Assembly: GCF_000685015.1 (NCBI RefSeq)
Contig: NZ_BAYA01000014.1
Coordinates: forward strand, 1-64,000
Direction: 5' to 3'
DNA: 64,000 nucleotides
Source of the DNA: Paraburkholderia bannensis NBRC 103871
GTDB lineage: Bacteria; Pseudomonadota; Gammaproteobacteria; Burkholderiales; Burkholderiaceae
The position numbers were made by a program, and so were the translations under genes. Shown here in pieces: positions 42,400-50,418 of the stretch. Position 1 is the first letter of the stretch. Each line of letters begins with the position of its first letter. The notes under the pieces were generated by a model that had not been told where the DNA came from, did not search any database, and saw only the letters and a list, made by a program, of their open reading frames with translations.

Positions 42400-44220
42400 A
42401 TGCGCCTCACCACCAAAGGGCTGTTGCTGATCGCGATACCCGCCGTTTTCGAGTTGACCTTGCTGTCGGCCATCGTCAAGGCCGAGGCCGACGCGGAAGC
42501 CGCCGAGCGCATGGGGCAGCACAGCCAGGAAGTGCTGGCGCAGGCGGGCCGCGTGCTGGAGCCGGTGCTCGTCGAGTCGGTCAAGCTGCGCGGCGCCGTG
42601 GCCGCGAATAACGCGGCGTTCTCGACCCCGGTCGGCACCTGGATGGACGTGGATCGCCGCATCGACCGGCTGGTCGATCTGGTCTCCGATAACCCCTCGC
42701 AGGTCGCGCGCGCCGTGCAGATCCGTCAGACGGTGCAGGGCTACCGGCAGTGGTCGGATCGCATCCAGGATCTGCTGCACTCGGGGCGGCGCGCCGATCT
42801 GGTCGAACGCTTTCGCACCTTCGCCGATTTCGACGTGCTCGATCGCGTGCGCACCCAGGTCAGCGCGTTCCAGACCGAGGAGCGGCGCCTGGACGTGATG
42901 CGCGTGAGCGCCGCCGAGCAGGCGCGCGCGCAGCAGCAGACGCTGGTAATGACGGCGGTGATCGGCTCGATCATGCTGGTGGCGCTCGCGGTGTGGCTCT
43001 TTACGCGCGGCGTGCGGGGGCGGCTCGATGCGCTCTCGGACAACGCCGGGCGGCTTGCCGGCAACGAGCCGCTCGCGCCGCTCACGAGCGGCAACGACGA
43101 AATCGCCCAGCTCGATCTCACGCTGCACCAGATCAGCCAGCGTCTGGTGGAGGCGGAGCGCCTGCGGCTGGGTTTCCAGGCCGACCTCGCGCGACGCGCC
43201 GAACAACTGGCGTCGATCAACGAAAACCTGCGTCAGCAGACCCAGGAAAACGAGATGTTCATTCACAGCGTGTCGCACGATCTGCGTGCGCCGCTCGTGA
43301 ACCTGCAAGGCTTTTCGCGCGAACTCAATCATGCCTGCGACGACCTGCGCGAACGCGTGGCGAATTCGTCGCTGTCGCCCGAGGCGCGTGAGCGCGTCGA
43401 GCGCGTCATCAACGAGGATATCGCCGAGGCGCTGCGCTACCTGCAAACGGCGGTGCTGCGCGCCTCGCACATCATCGACGCGTTGCTGCGCCTCGCGCGC
43501 GTGGGCCGCGTGGAGTACCGGCGCCAGCGCGTGAACGTGCAGGAACTGGTGCAGCGCGTGGTCGACGCGATGCATGCCTCCGTGCGTGCGCGTCAGGCGC
43601 AGGTGAGCGTGCGCACGCTGCCGCCCGTGTGGGGAGACCCGACGGCGCTTGAGCAGATCTTCGCGAACCTGATCGGCAACGCGCTCAATTACCTCGATCC
43701 GTCACGCGAAGGGCGCGTCGAGATCGGCACCGCCAATGCGCCGCCGGGCGTCGAGTCACTGCAGATTTTCTATGTGCGCGACAACGGGCTGGGCATTCCC
43801 GAGGTGGCGTTGCCGCGCCTGTTTCAGGCGTTTCAGCGCATGCACGGCAATGTCGCGCCGGGCGAAGGGATTGGTCTCGCGCTCGTGCGACGGATGGTCG
43901 AGCGGCACGGCGGGCGCGTGTGGGTGGAGTCGGTGGAAGGCGAAGGGACGACGTTTTATCTGTCGCTGCCCGACGCGCTGGCGGTGGTGCCGCCCGCGCC
44001 CGGCGAGGCTGCCGCGCTGATGGCGGCACATGAACGCGAATTGCGCGGCGGCGATGCCGACGAAGGCGAGGAGCTAGCCGTGATGAGCAGCGGGAGCGCG
44101 GCGTCGCAGGCAGGTGGGTTGCCGGGCGGCTGGCGTGCAGGAATCGGGAACCAAATCGGGACTCAAATCGGCGCGCAAATCAGCACGCAAATCAGCACGC
44201 AAACAGACGGCGCTGCTTGA
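42400..44220 (+). CDS. Orphan sensor histidine kinase with CHASE3-like domain
   Basis: 606-residue membrane sensor kinase. One helix near residues 7-25 and another near 185-205 flank a periplasmic helical sensor of CHASE3 type. A HAMP-like linker, a HisKA domain with the phosphoacceptor His293 in SVSHDLRAPL, and an HATPase domain follow (N box NLIGNALNYLD, G1 DNGLGIP, G2 GEGIGLALV). The ~75 C-terminal residues are low-complexity and end in four four-residue repeats (QIGT/QIST type). No response regulator gene is adjacent, so its partner is elsewhere. The 3' end overlaps the convergent gene by 29 bp. Confidence 0.88.
   Translation: MRLTTKGLLLIAIPAVFELTLLSAIVKAEADAEAAERMGQHSQEVLAQAGRVLEPVLVESVKLRGAVAANNAAFSTPVGTWMDVDRRIDRLVDLVSDNPSQVARAVQIRQTVQGYRQWSDRIQDLLHSGRRADLVERFRTFADFDVLDRVRTQVSAFQTEERRLDVMRVSAAEQARAQQQTLVMTAVIGSIMLVALAVWLFTRGVRGRLDALSDNAGRLAGNEPLAPLTSGNDEIAQLDLTLHQISQRLVEAERLRLGFQADLARRAEQLASINENLRQQTQENEMFIHSVSHDLRAPLVNLQGFSRELNHACDDLRERVANSSLSPEARERVERVINEDIAEALRYLQTAVLRASHIIDALLRLARVGRVEYRRQRVNVQELVQRVVDAMHASVRARQAQVSVRTLPPVWGDPTALEQIFANLIGNALNYLDPSREGRVEIGTANAPPGVESLQIFYVRDNGLGIPEVALPRLFQAFQRMHGNVAPGEGIGLALVRRMVERHGGRVWVESVEGEGTTFYLSLPDALAVVPPAPGEAAALMAAHERELRGGDADEGEELAVMSSGSAASQAGGLPGGWRAGIGNQIGTQIGAQISTQISTQTDGAA
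44152..44199 (+). repeat. 12-bp tandem repeat, 4 copies, at the 3' end of the kinase gene
   Basis: Four units beginning CAAATC (CAAATCGGGACT, CAAATCGGCGCG, then CAAATCAGCACG twice) encode QIGT, QIGA, QIST, QIST just before the stop. Its end lies within the overlap with the convergent small membrane protein gene. Confidence 0.9.
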
Positions 44221-44518
44221 GCAACTGGTGTCCGCGCACCGACCACAGGCATCCCGCCAGGGCAAGCACGAACACGACGACCAGCGCGCCGCGCGGGCTC
44301 AGATAAGGCGCGACCGGAATCTCTCCTGGTGCGGCGAAAGTGCGCTGCAGCATCAGCAGCGCGGCCCATAATGCGACCGCCGCCTGGATCAGCATGCGGC
44401 GGCCGCGCACGTGGCGCGCGCGTTCAGTCGAGGTGCCGCGGCGGCTCGAGTTGCGGCAGAAGAAGGCGATTGCCATCAAGACAATCGCGAGAAGAACGAT
44501 CCAATCCGTGAGCGCCAT
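44192..44518 (-). CDS. Small hypothetical membrane protein
   Basis: 108-residue protein with an N-terminal hydrophobic segment (residues ~5-20), a basic stretch (~24-42), then two further hydrophobic segments (~43-60 and ~78-92). A CTGGAG ribosome site precedes the ATG. No family was recognised. Its last 29 bp overlap the end of the convergent kinase gene, including part of that gene's repeat. An inverted repeat (44540-44564) upstream may be an operator. Confidence 0.58.
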   Translation of the reverse strand: MALTDWIVLLAIVLMAIAFFCRNSSRRGTSTERARHVRGRRMLIQAAVALWAALLMLQRTFAAPGEIPVAPYLSPRGALVVVFVLALAGCLWSVRGHQLLKQRRLFAC

Positions 44519-44539
44519 CGCGACACACTCCAGTGTTAT

Positions 44540-44564
44540 GACAATACGTAAAGGCGTTATTGTC
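44540..44564. promoter_or_regulatory. Inverted repeat upstream of the small membrane protein gene
   Basis: GACAATA (44540-44546) and TATTGTC (44558-44564) form a perfect 7-bp inverted repeat with an 11-bp spacer, 22 bp upstream of the minus-strand ATG at 44518. It is a plausible repressor site. Confidence 0.42.
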
Positions 44565-44664
44565 GGGAGTGCAGATCGGCGCCTGGATCAGAGCGTTCCT
44601 AATATCTCGCGCGTTTAAGTTAAAGATTGTTAGAGCTGAATCCGTCTTCAGGATCGAGCAGGCT

Positions 44665-45246
44665 TCACGGTTCGATGCGCGTGCCGAGCAGCGCGAGGAA
44701 CTGGCGCAGCCATTCGGGATGTGCGGGCCAGGCCGGTGCGGTGACGAAGGGCGCGTCGGTCACGGCGCTGTCGATCGCGATGTCGGCATATTCGCCGCCC
44801 GCGAGCCGCACTTCGGGCGCGCAGGCCGGATAGGCCGAAATCCGCTTGCCGCGAATCACTTCGGCGGCGGCGAGCAACTGGGCCGCGTGGCAGATCGCTG
44901 CGATCGGCTTGTTCGCGCCCGCGAAGTATTGAACGATCTCGATGACTTTCGGATTCAGGCGCAGATATTCGGGCGCGCGGCCGCCGGCAATGGCGAGGGC
45001 GTCGTAGCTCTTTGGATCGATTTCGTCGAAGCTCGCGTTCAGCGCGAACTGGTGGCCGGGCTTTTCGGTATAGGTCTGATCGCCTTCGAAGTCGTGGATC
45101 GCGGTCTTGATGCGCTCGCCGGCCTTCTTGCCGGGACACACGGCGTCCACCTTGTGGCCCACGGCCTGGAGTGCCTGAAACGGCACCATCGTTTCATAGT
45201 CTTCGGCAAAGTCGCCCGTGAGGAAGAGGATCTTCTTGACTGCCAT
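44665..45246 (-). CDS. DJ-1/PfpI family protein
   Basis: 193-residue single-domain protein of the DJ-1/PfpI superfamily. The nucleophile Cys119 lies in AAICHAAQLL after a tight turn, followed by His120, and IAGGRAPEYL earlier is the usual oxyanion region. Members include glyoxalases, deglycases (disputed) and stress proteins; the specific reaction cannot be fixed here. It starts MAVKKILFLTGDFAED with CAGGAGTCAAG upstream. It is divergent from a GNAT gene 59 bp away, so the promoters face each other. Confidence 0.9.
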   Translation of the reverse strand: MAVKKILFLTGDFAEDYETMVPFQALQAVGHKVDAVCPGKKAGERIKTAIHDFEGDQTYTEKPGHQFALNASFDEIDPKSYDALAIAGGRAPEYLRLNPKVIEIVQYFAGANKPIAAICHAAQLLAAAEVIRGKRISAYPACAPEVRLAGGEYADIAIDSAVTDAPFVTAPAWPAHPEWLRQFLALLGTRIEP

Positions 45247-45305
45247 CGCTTGACTCCTGGTTGAGATGGTGGAACGGTTATTGCGCTTTTGGAGTCTACT
45301 CCAGC

Positions 45306-45857
45306 ATGATCGACGATCTCGCGAACACGCCCACGGGCTTGACGACGGCTACGGATCGCGCCGCGCAGCACATCGTCTGGCGCGCATACGAGCCCGGCCG
45401 GGACGCACAGCCGCTTGCTGAGCTGTTTCGCTCGGCTGTTCTGACACTTGCCGCATCGCACTACGATGCGGCCCAGCGCGAGGCATGGGCCGCGGTGGCG
45501 GACGATCCGGCCGACTTCGATGCGCGCCTTGCGCGCGGGGTGACGCTGGTGGCGGTGGCGGGGAGCGAGTACGCAGCATTTGGTCAGCTCTTTCCCTGCG
45601 ACCACGTGGAAATGCTTTATGTCGCGCCCGCCTGGAGCCGACGCGGCCTGGCGTCGGCGCTGATTGCGCGTCTTGAGGCGCTAGCGCGCGAGGCCCAGGC
45701 GCTCACGCTCGACACCGACGCGAGCGCGCTTGCGCGGCCCGTGTTCGAGCGCGCGGGGTTTTCTTTGGTGGCGCAGGAATCGGTGCGCCGCGGCAGCGTA
45801 TCATTGCCGCGTTTTCATCTTTGCAAGCCGCTCAAGGCGGTGCTTTTTTCAGGATGA
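45306..45857 (+). CDS. GNAT-family N-acetyltransferase
   Basis: 183-residue acetyltransferase. The GNAT core is visible as HVEMLYVAPAWSRRGLASALIARLE split over residues ~101-125, where the RRGLA loop binds the pyrophosphate of acetyl-CoA. ARPVFERAGFSLV then marks motif B. The N-terminal ~15 residues are not part of the fold. The YafP-like ASHYDAAQREAWA block suggests a small-molecule or stress-related substrate, which is unknown. It is separated by only 2 bp from the following lipoprotein gene, indicating co-transcription. Confidence 0.84.
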   Translation: MIDDLANTPTGLTTATDRAAQHIVWRAYEPGRDAQPLAELFRSAVLTLAASHYDAAQREAWAAVADDPADFDARLARGVTLVAVAGSEYAAFGQLFPCDHVEMLYVAPAWSRRGLASALIARLEALAREAQALTLDTDASALARPVFERAGFSLVAQESVRRGSVSLPRFHLCKPLKAVLFSG

Positions 45858-45859
45858 CC

Positions 45860-46381
45860 ATGTCATTGAAGTTATCGAAACGTTGGGCAAGTTGGGCAGG
45901 CGTGCCGGCGGTGGTGTGCGTGGCGCTTGCCGTCGCGGGCTGCGACAAGCAGAACGCGCCCGATCTCAGCAAACAGTCGGCGGACGCCGTGCAGCAGGCC
46001 GCGCAGAGCGCCGCGAGCCAGGCTGCCGCGCAGGCGGCGAAGACGCTCGACCAGGCGGCCAGTTTCGTGAACCAGCAGATCGGCGCGGCGCAGCAAAAGC
46101 TCGACGAAACGGCTTCGCAGACGCAGGCGCAGATCCAGCAGAAAAGCGATAGCGCGAGCGCGTCGATTACCGACAGCGCCAACGGCGCGAATGCCGCCAG
46201 TGACGAGCTGGCGTCGCAGGCGCGCGGCCAGTGGCGCGACGCGGCCAGCGCCGCGCATGCGCTGCTCGGCAATGCGGCTGCGGCGACGGGCACGGGCCTC
46301 TCGCTGGCCGGGCGCTCCTTGCAGCGCTGGGCCGCGAGCAGTTCCGCAGCGGCCAGCGCGGCGTCGGGTTCGAGCCAGTGA
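45860..46381 (+). CDS. Ala/Gln-rich lipoprotein with coiled-coil character
   Basis: 173-residue predicted lipoprotein. The signal peptide ends in a good lipobox (LAVAGC, Cys at about residue 29). The mature part is extremely rich in Ala, Gln and Ser with repeated small-residue heptad-like spacing (residues ~35-120), so it is likely a long helix or coiled coil, loosely like Lpp or apolipoprotein-type repeats. The ATG at 45860 has AGGA 5 nt upstream; one two codons earlier is possible. It is coupled to the GNAT gene. No function is known. Confidence 0.7.
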   Translation: MSLKLSKRWASWAGVPAVVCVALAVAGCDKQNAPDLSKQSADAVQQAAQSAASQAAAQAAKTLDQAASFVNQQIGAAQQKLDETASQTQAQIQQKSDSASASITDSANGANAASDELASQARGQWRDAASAAHALLGNAAAATGTGLSLAGRSLQRWAASSSAAASAASGSSQ

Positions 46382-46416
46382 GCCGGATTGGGCGGGGCGC
46401 GGCTAGACTGGCCCGC

Positions 46417-46445
46417 TTGACGAAGAAAATTAATGTATCTATGAT
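46417..46445 (+). promoter_or_regulatory. Sigma-70 promoter of the rrf2-type gene
   Basis: TTGACG (46417-46422), exactly 17 bp, then TATGAT (46440-46445). The -10 lies inside the 19-bp operator at 46434-46452, which would let bound Rrf2 protein block initiation. Confidence 0.72.
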
Positions 46446-46452
46446 GGTTACA
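46434..46452. promoter_or_regulatory. Rrf2-type operator, copy 1
   Basis: TGTATCTATGATGGTTACA, an imperfect palindrome of the form TGTAAC-N7-GTTACA. It matches copy 2 at 47002-47020 in 16 of 19 positions. It overlaps the -10 box of the regulator gene, so negative autoregulation is likely. Confidence 0.7.
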
Positions 46453-46487
46453 CTTTATTGCGCCGTGCCAGTCGCGGCCGATGTGTC

Positions 46488-46961
46488 GTGAACACGAGCA
46501 GCCGTTTCGCCTTTGCCGTTCATGTGCTTGCGCTGCTCGCCTTGCAGGAGGGCGAGCCGCTGTCCTCGGACATCATCGCGGGCAGTGTGAACACGAATCC
46601 CGCGTTGATCCGGCGGCTGTTATCGATGCTCGCCAGCGCGGGCCTCACGTCGTCGCAACTGGGCGCGGGCGGCGGGGCGCTGCTGGCGCGCGAGCCGCAG
46701 GCGATCACGCTGCTGGACGTCTATCACGCGGTGGACGACGCGCAGCTGTTTGCCATGCATCGCGAGGAGCCGAATCCGGCCTGCATGGTGGGGCGGCACA
46801 TCCAGGTGTCGCTGCGCGGCATCATCGACGATGCGCAGCGCGCGATGGAAGCGTCGCTGGCGGCGCGCACGCTGGAGCAGGTCGTCGACGAGATGCGGCG
46901 CAGCGAGCGCAAGCTCGAACGCGGTAAAAGCGCACGCGGCGCGGCAGCAGGCGCACGCTGA
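46488..46961 (+). CDS. Rrf2-family transcriptional regulator
   Basis: 157-residue regulator with the Rrf2 winged helix (RFAFAVHVLALLALQEGEPL, NTNPALIRRLLSMLASAGL) and a wing rich in Gly (LGAGGGALLAREP). Only one Cys is present (NPACMVG), so the three-Cys iron-sulphur site of IscR/NsrR is absent and another signal, possibly a redox or electrophile stress, is expected. The start is taken as the GTG at 46488, which places the protein at the usual NTSSRFAFA beginning. It precedes the NAD(P)-binding gene at 47047; both carry the same operator upstream, like ywnA-ywnB pairs. Confidence 0.85.
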   Translation: MNTSSRFAFAVHVLALLALQEGEPLSSDIIAGSVNTNPALIRRLLSMLASAGLTSSQLGAGGGALLAREPQAITLLDVYHAVDDAQLFAMHREEPNPACMVGRHIQVSLRGIIDDAQRAMEASLAARTLEQVVDEMRRSERKLERGKSARGAAAGAR

Positions 46962-46967
46962 ACACCC

Positions 46968-46990
46968 AACGGGGCAATGCCCCGTTTTTT
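46968..46990 (+). terminator. Terminator after the rrf2-type gene
   Basis: ACGGGG-CAATG-CCCCGT followed by TTTTT, just after the regulator stop. It separates the regulator transcript from the downstream gene, which has its own operator. Confidence 0.8.
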
Positions 46991-47001
46991 GGACACTTAA
47001 A

Positions 47002-47020
47002 TGTAACTATTGTGGTTACA
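47002..47020. promoter_or_regulatory. Rrf2-type operator, copy 2
   Basis: TGTAACTATTGTGGTTACA, a palindrome with TGTAAC and GTTACA arms, 27 bp before the ATG at 47047. A -10-like TATTGT sits at the same operator position as the -10 of copy 1. Confidence 0.72.
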
Positions 47021-47046
47021 TAAATATCTCGACCAGGAGTCAGGAA

Positions 47047-47691
47047 ATGAGCAAATCGCTGAAGATCGCCCTGTTTGGCGCAACCGGTATGGTGGGGGCG
47101 CGCATCGCCGCCGAAGCGGCACGTCGCGGCCATCAGGTGAGCGCACTCGTGCGCCAGCCTGAGCGCGTCGCGGCAGGCCCGAACGTGACGGCTGCGAAAG
47201 TCGACCTGCTCGACGCCGCGCAGGTCGCCGCGGCCGTGCGCGGGCACGACGTGGTCGCGAGCGCCTACGCGCCGCCGATGAGCCAGCTGGGCGACCTGCA
47301 GACCGCAAGCCGCGCGCTGGTCGACGGCACGCGCGCGGCGGGTCTCAAGCGCCTCGTCGTGGTGGGCGGAGCGGGCTCGCTCGAAGTCGCGCCGGGCAAG
47401 CAGCTCGTCGATACCGAAGGCTTTCCCGACGCGTACAAGCCGATCGCGCTCGCGCACCGCGACGCACTCGCTGACTACCGCACGGTCACGGATCTCGACT
47501 GGACGTTCTTTGCCCCCGCCGCGCTGATCGCCCCCGGCGAGCGCACCGGCGCGTTCCGTACCGGCGCGAACACGCTGATCGCCGACGCCAACGGCGACAG
47601 CCGCATTTCCGCCGAGGACTACGCCGTTGCCTTCGTCGATGAGCTGGAGCAGGGCCGCTTCATTCGCCAGATCGCGACCGTCGCGTATTGA
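47047..47691 (+). CDS. NmrA/YwnB-like NAD(P)-binding protein
   Basis: 214-residue Rossmann protein of the atypical SDR (NmrA/YwnB) type. It has the dinucleotide motif ALFGATGMVGARIA at residues ~8-21, the second-strand end ALVRQPERV, and the later LDWTFFAPAALIAPGERTG and ISAEDYAVAFVDELE blocks. The classical YxxxK is absent. It probably binds NADPH as a sensor or acts as a reductase. An AGGAG ribosome site precedes the ATG. It lies downstream of the Rrf2 gene with a matching operator, so it is its likely target. Confidence 0.87.
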   Translation: MSKSLKIALFGATGMVGARIAAEAARRGHQVSALVRQPERVAAGPNVTAAKVDLLDAAQVAAAVRGHDVVASAYAPPMSQLGDLQTASRALVDGTRAAGLKRLVVVGGAGSLEVAPGKQLVDTEGFPDAYKPIALAHRDALADYRTVTDLDWTFFAPAALIAPGERTGAFRTGANTLIADANGDSRISAEDYAVAFVDELEQGRFIRQIATVAY

Positions 47692-47872
47692 GCGAAGAAG
47701 GAGCGAAGAAGCAGTAAAGGGGCAGCAAAGGGACGCCACGAACGCGCGTTGAAGCGAATGCCGGGTTGCCACAAGCACACTTGCATTCGCTTGCAATTTC
47801 TACCGACCGGTGCGCGACGTGCCGTGGGCGAGTGCGGCTACACTGGAACGTCCTGATTTCGCCCCTACGTCC

Positions 47873-50398
47873 ATGAATCCATGTTCCGGACGGGACGGCG
47901 CGGGCGCTCAGGCGCCCGCTTTGCGTTCCGGCCCGCTTGCGCGCGCGGTAAGACTGATCGAGCGCCCGCTTCACCGCCTGCTCGTGCTGGGCATGTGGCT
48001 CGCGCTCGGCTGGGGCGCGTTCGTTTCTGCCTCGGCGCTGGCGGCGGGGCCGGCCGCGGCTCCCGTGCCGGTGCTGCCCGCACTGCAAAGCCTCATCACG
48101 GGCGCGCCCGCGACGGCGTCGGGCGCGTCCGCCGCCGATGCCGCCTCCGCACCATCGGCCGCGAGCCAGGCCGAATTCAACCGCTCGCTCGACAGCGTGA
48201 TCTCCACGCTCGACAACGAACGTCAGCGCAACGCGCTCGTCTCCCAGCTCAAGAAGTTACGCAACGTCTCGCAGAACGCCGCGCCCGCACCGGCTTCCGG
48301 CGTCGCGGCGGTGACCTCGGGCCTGCTCGGCGCCATCGCTTCGGGACTCGCATCGGTCGAAAGCGACGCGCGCCACGGCAGCAGCCCGCTGCACTACTGG
48401 GGCGGCCGCTTTAGCGCGGCGGGCGTCGAGATCTACGCGCTCGCCTCGGGTGGAGAGGGCGAAAGCCCGGGACGCATCATCTTCGACATGGTCGCGATGC
48501 TGCTTGGCTGGGGCGCCTGCGCGGCCATCCTGCGCTGGCTCGAACGTCGCCTGCTCAGGCGCTTTTCGGTGGACACGGGCCTGCGGCCCAATCCCACCAC
48601 CATCGAATTGCTCGTCTTCGTGCTGCATCGCGTCGCGCCGTGGATTGTCGCGTTCGTCGGCGCGCTGGTGGTCGAGCGCGCCATGCCGCAGGCGCTCGGG
48701 CGCACGCTCGGCGTCGTGATTGCGTATGCGATCGTGGCCGGCGCGGTGTTTTCGTCGATCTGCCTGATCATGTTTTCGCTGTTCGGCTCGGGACACCGGC
48801 GCATCGCGGTGCATGTGGTGATTCGCGATGCGCGCAAGCTGCTTTGGGCCATCGGCGTGTGCGCCGCGCTCGGCGATGCGGCCACCAACTACGAAGTCGC
48901 CCATCAGCTTGGCGTGAGTCTCGCAGCGCTGGTGTCGACCTTCGCGAACATGACGGCCGCCGTGCTCACGGCCGTGTTCGCGATTGGCTTCCGGCGCCCG
49001 GTCGCGCATCTGATCCGCAACCGCAGCTATCAACTTCGCCGCGACCACAAGGCGCTGACCGAAGTCTTCGACGTGCTCGCCTCGCTCTGGCAGTTGCCGA
49101 TGCTGCTGCTCGCCGCGGCGTCGATCACCGCGACGCTCGGCGGCCTGAACAGCAACGAGAACGTCCTGCAGATTTCGGTCGTCACGGCGCTGTTGCTGGT
49201 GCTCGCGTTCTTTCTCTCGGCGGTGGTGCTGCGCATCACGCGGCCCGACCTCACGCGCGTGCGGCGGCGCTCGCCCTATCTGCGCCGGCTGCTGCGCTTC
49301 GCGGGTACGCTGCTCGTGCTGTTCATCTGGCTCGCGTATTTCGAGTCGTGCGCGCGGCTCTGGGACATTTCGCTCGCGCGCATCATCGAGGCCAGCGTGG
49401 CCGCACGCGGCATCGCTCACGCGATTTTCGCGATTCTGGCGACCGTGTTCCTGGCGTGGCTCGTGTGGATCGTGATCGATACGGCGATCCTCGAAGCGCT
49501 CAATCCGAGCGGCCCGCGCACCAAGGGCCGCGCGCCCAGCACGCGCGCGCGCACCATGCTGCCGCTCGTGCGCAACGCGCTGCTGGTGTCGATACTGACG
49601 ATCGCGGGCATCATCACGGCGGCCAATCTCGGCATCAACGTGACGCCGCTGCTGGCGGGCGCGGGGGTGATTGGTCTTGCGATCGGCTTTGGCGCGCAGT
49701 CGCTCGTCACCGACCTGATCACGGGCCTCTTCATCATCATCGAAGAGACCATTTCAGTGGGCGACTGGATCGATCTCGACAACGGCCACGCGGGCACCGT
49801 CGAGCATCTGTCGATTCGCACCGTGCGCCTGCGCGACGGGCAAGGCGCGATTCATTCGATCCCGTTTTCGCAGATCAAGATTGTGAAGAACCTGTCGCGC
49901 GATTTTGCGTTCGCGGTGTTCGAAGTGCGCGTGCCGTTCGCCGTCGACCTGGACACGGTCACGCGCATGATCCGCGAAACGGGCGCCGAACTGGTCGCCG
50001 ATTTCCGTTACCGGCGCGAGATACTGGGGCCCGTCGAAGTCTGGGGCCTCGATCGCTTCGATCCGAACTGGATGGTCGTGAAAGGGCAGATCAAGACGCG
50101 CCCGCTGCAGCAGTGGAGCGTCGCGCGCGCCTTCAACGCGCGCCTGAAACGGCATATGGACGAGGCGGGTATCGAAATGCCCATTCCGCAGATGCAGGTG
50201 CATATGTCTTCGCGCAGCGAAGACGAGCCGCAGCACGAAGCGCCGGGCGAAGAAGCGGCGGCGGGGCCGTCGCAGCCGGAAGACGCCGCGACGCGCGCCG
50301 TGGCGCGCGATGCGTCGCACGAGCCGCGTCCCGCACCGCCGCCGACCGGCAGCCCGGAAGGCGCGCCGCCGCAGATTCCCACGGCCGGGCGCAACTAG
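47873..50398 (+). CDS. Large MscS-family mechanosensitive channel (YbiO/MscK-like)
   Basis: 841-residue channel protein. An N-terminal signal or first helix (residues ~37-57) and a periplasmic segment with Ala-rich linker precede about ten membrane helices. The C-terminal MscS core shows the pore helix with alternating Gly/Ala (GAGVIGLAIGFGAQSLVTDLITGLFI, in residues ~590-620) and the beta domain with GDWIDLDNGHAGTVEHLS and RDGQGAIHSIPFSQI. It likely vents solutes during hypo-osmotic shock. The ~70 C-terminal residues are Glu/Pro/Ala-rich and disordered in appearance. The ATG at 47873 is used instead of the earlier 47810 start. Confidence 0.88.
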   Translation: MNPCSGRDGAGAQAPALRSGPLARAVRLIERPLHRLLVLGMWLALGWGAFVSASALAAGPAAAPVPVLPALQSLITGAPATASGASAADAASAPSAASQAEFNRSLDSVISTLDNERQRNALVSQLKKLRNVSQNAAPAPASGVAAVTSGLLGAIASGLASVESDARHGSSPLHYWGGRFSAAGVEIYALASGGEGESPGRIIFDMVAMLLGWGACAAILRWLERRLLRRFSVDTGLRPNPTTIELLVFVLHRVAPWIVAFVGALVVERAMPQALGRTLGVVIAYAIVAGAVFSSICLIMFSLFGSGHRRIAVHVVIRDARKLLWAIGVCAALGDAATNYEVAHQLGVSLAALVSTFANMTAAVLTAVFAIGFRRPVAHLIRNRSYQLRRDHKALTEVFDVLASLWQLPMLLLAAASITATLGGLNSNENVLQISVVTALLLVLAFFLSAVVLRITRPDLTRVRRRSPYLRRLLRFAGTLLVLFIWLAYFESCARLWDISLARIIEASVAARGIAHAIFAILATVFLAWLVWIVIDTAILEALNPSGPRTKGRAPSTRARTMLPLVRNALLVSILTIAGIITAANLGINVTPLLAGAGVIGLAIGFGAQSLVTDLITGLFIIIEETISVGDWIDLDNGHAGTVEHLSIRTVRLRDGQGAIHSIPFSQIKIVKNLSRDFAFAVFEVRVPFAVDLDTVTRMIRETGAELVADFRYRREILGPVEVWGLDRFDPNWMVVKGQIKTRPLQQWSVARAFNARLKRHMDEAGIEMPIPQMQVHMSSRSEDEPQHEAPGEEAAAGPSQPEDAATRAVARDASHEPRPAPPPTGSPEGAPPQIPTAGRN

Positions 50399-50418
50399 GC
50401 AGCGGGAGCGGTATGGCG

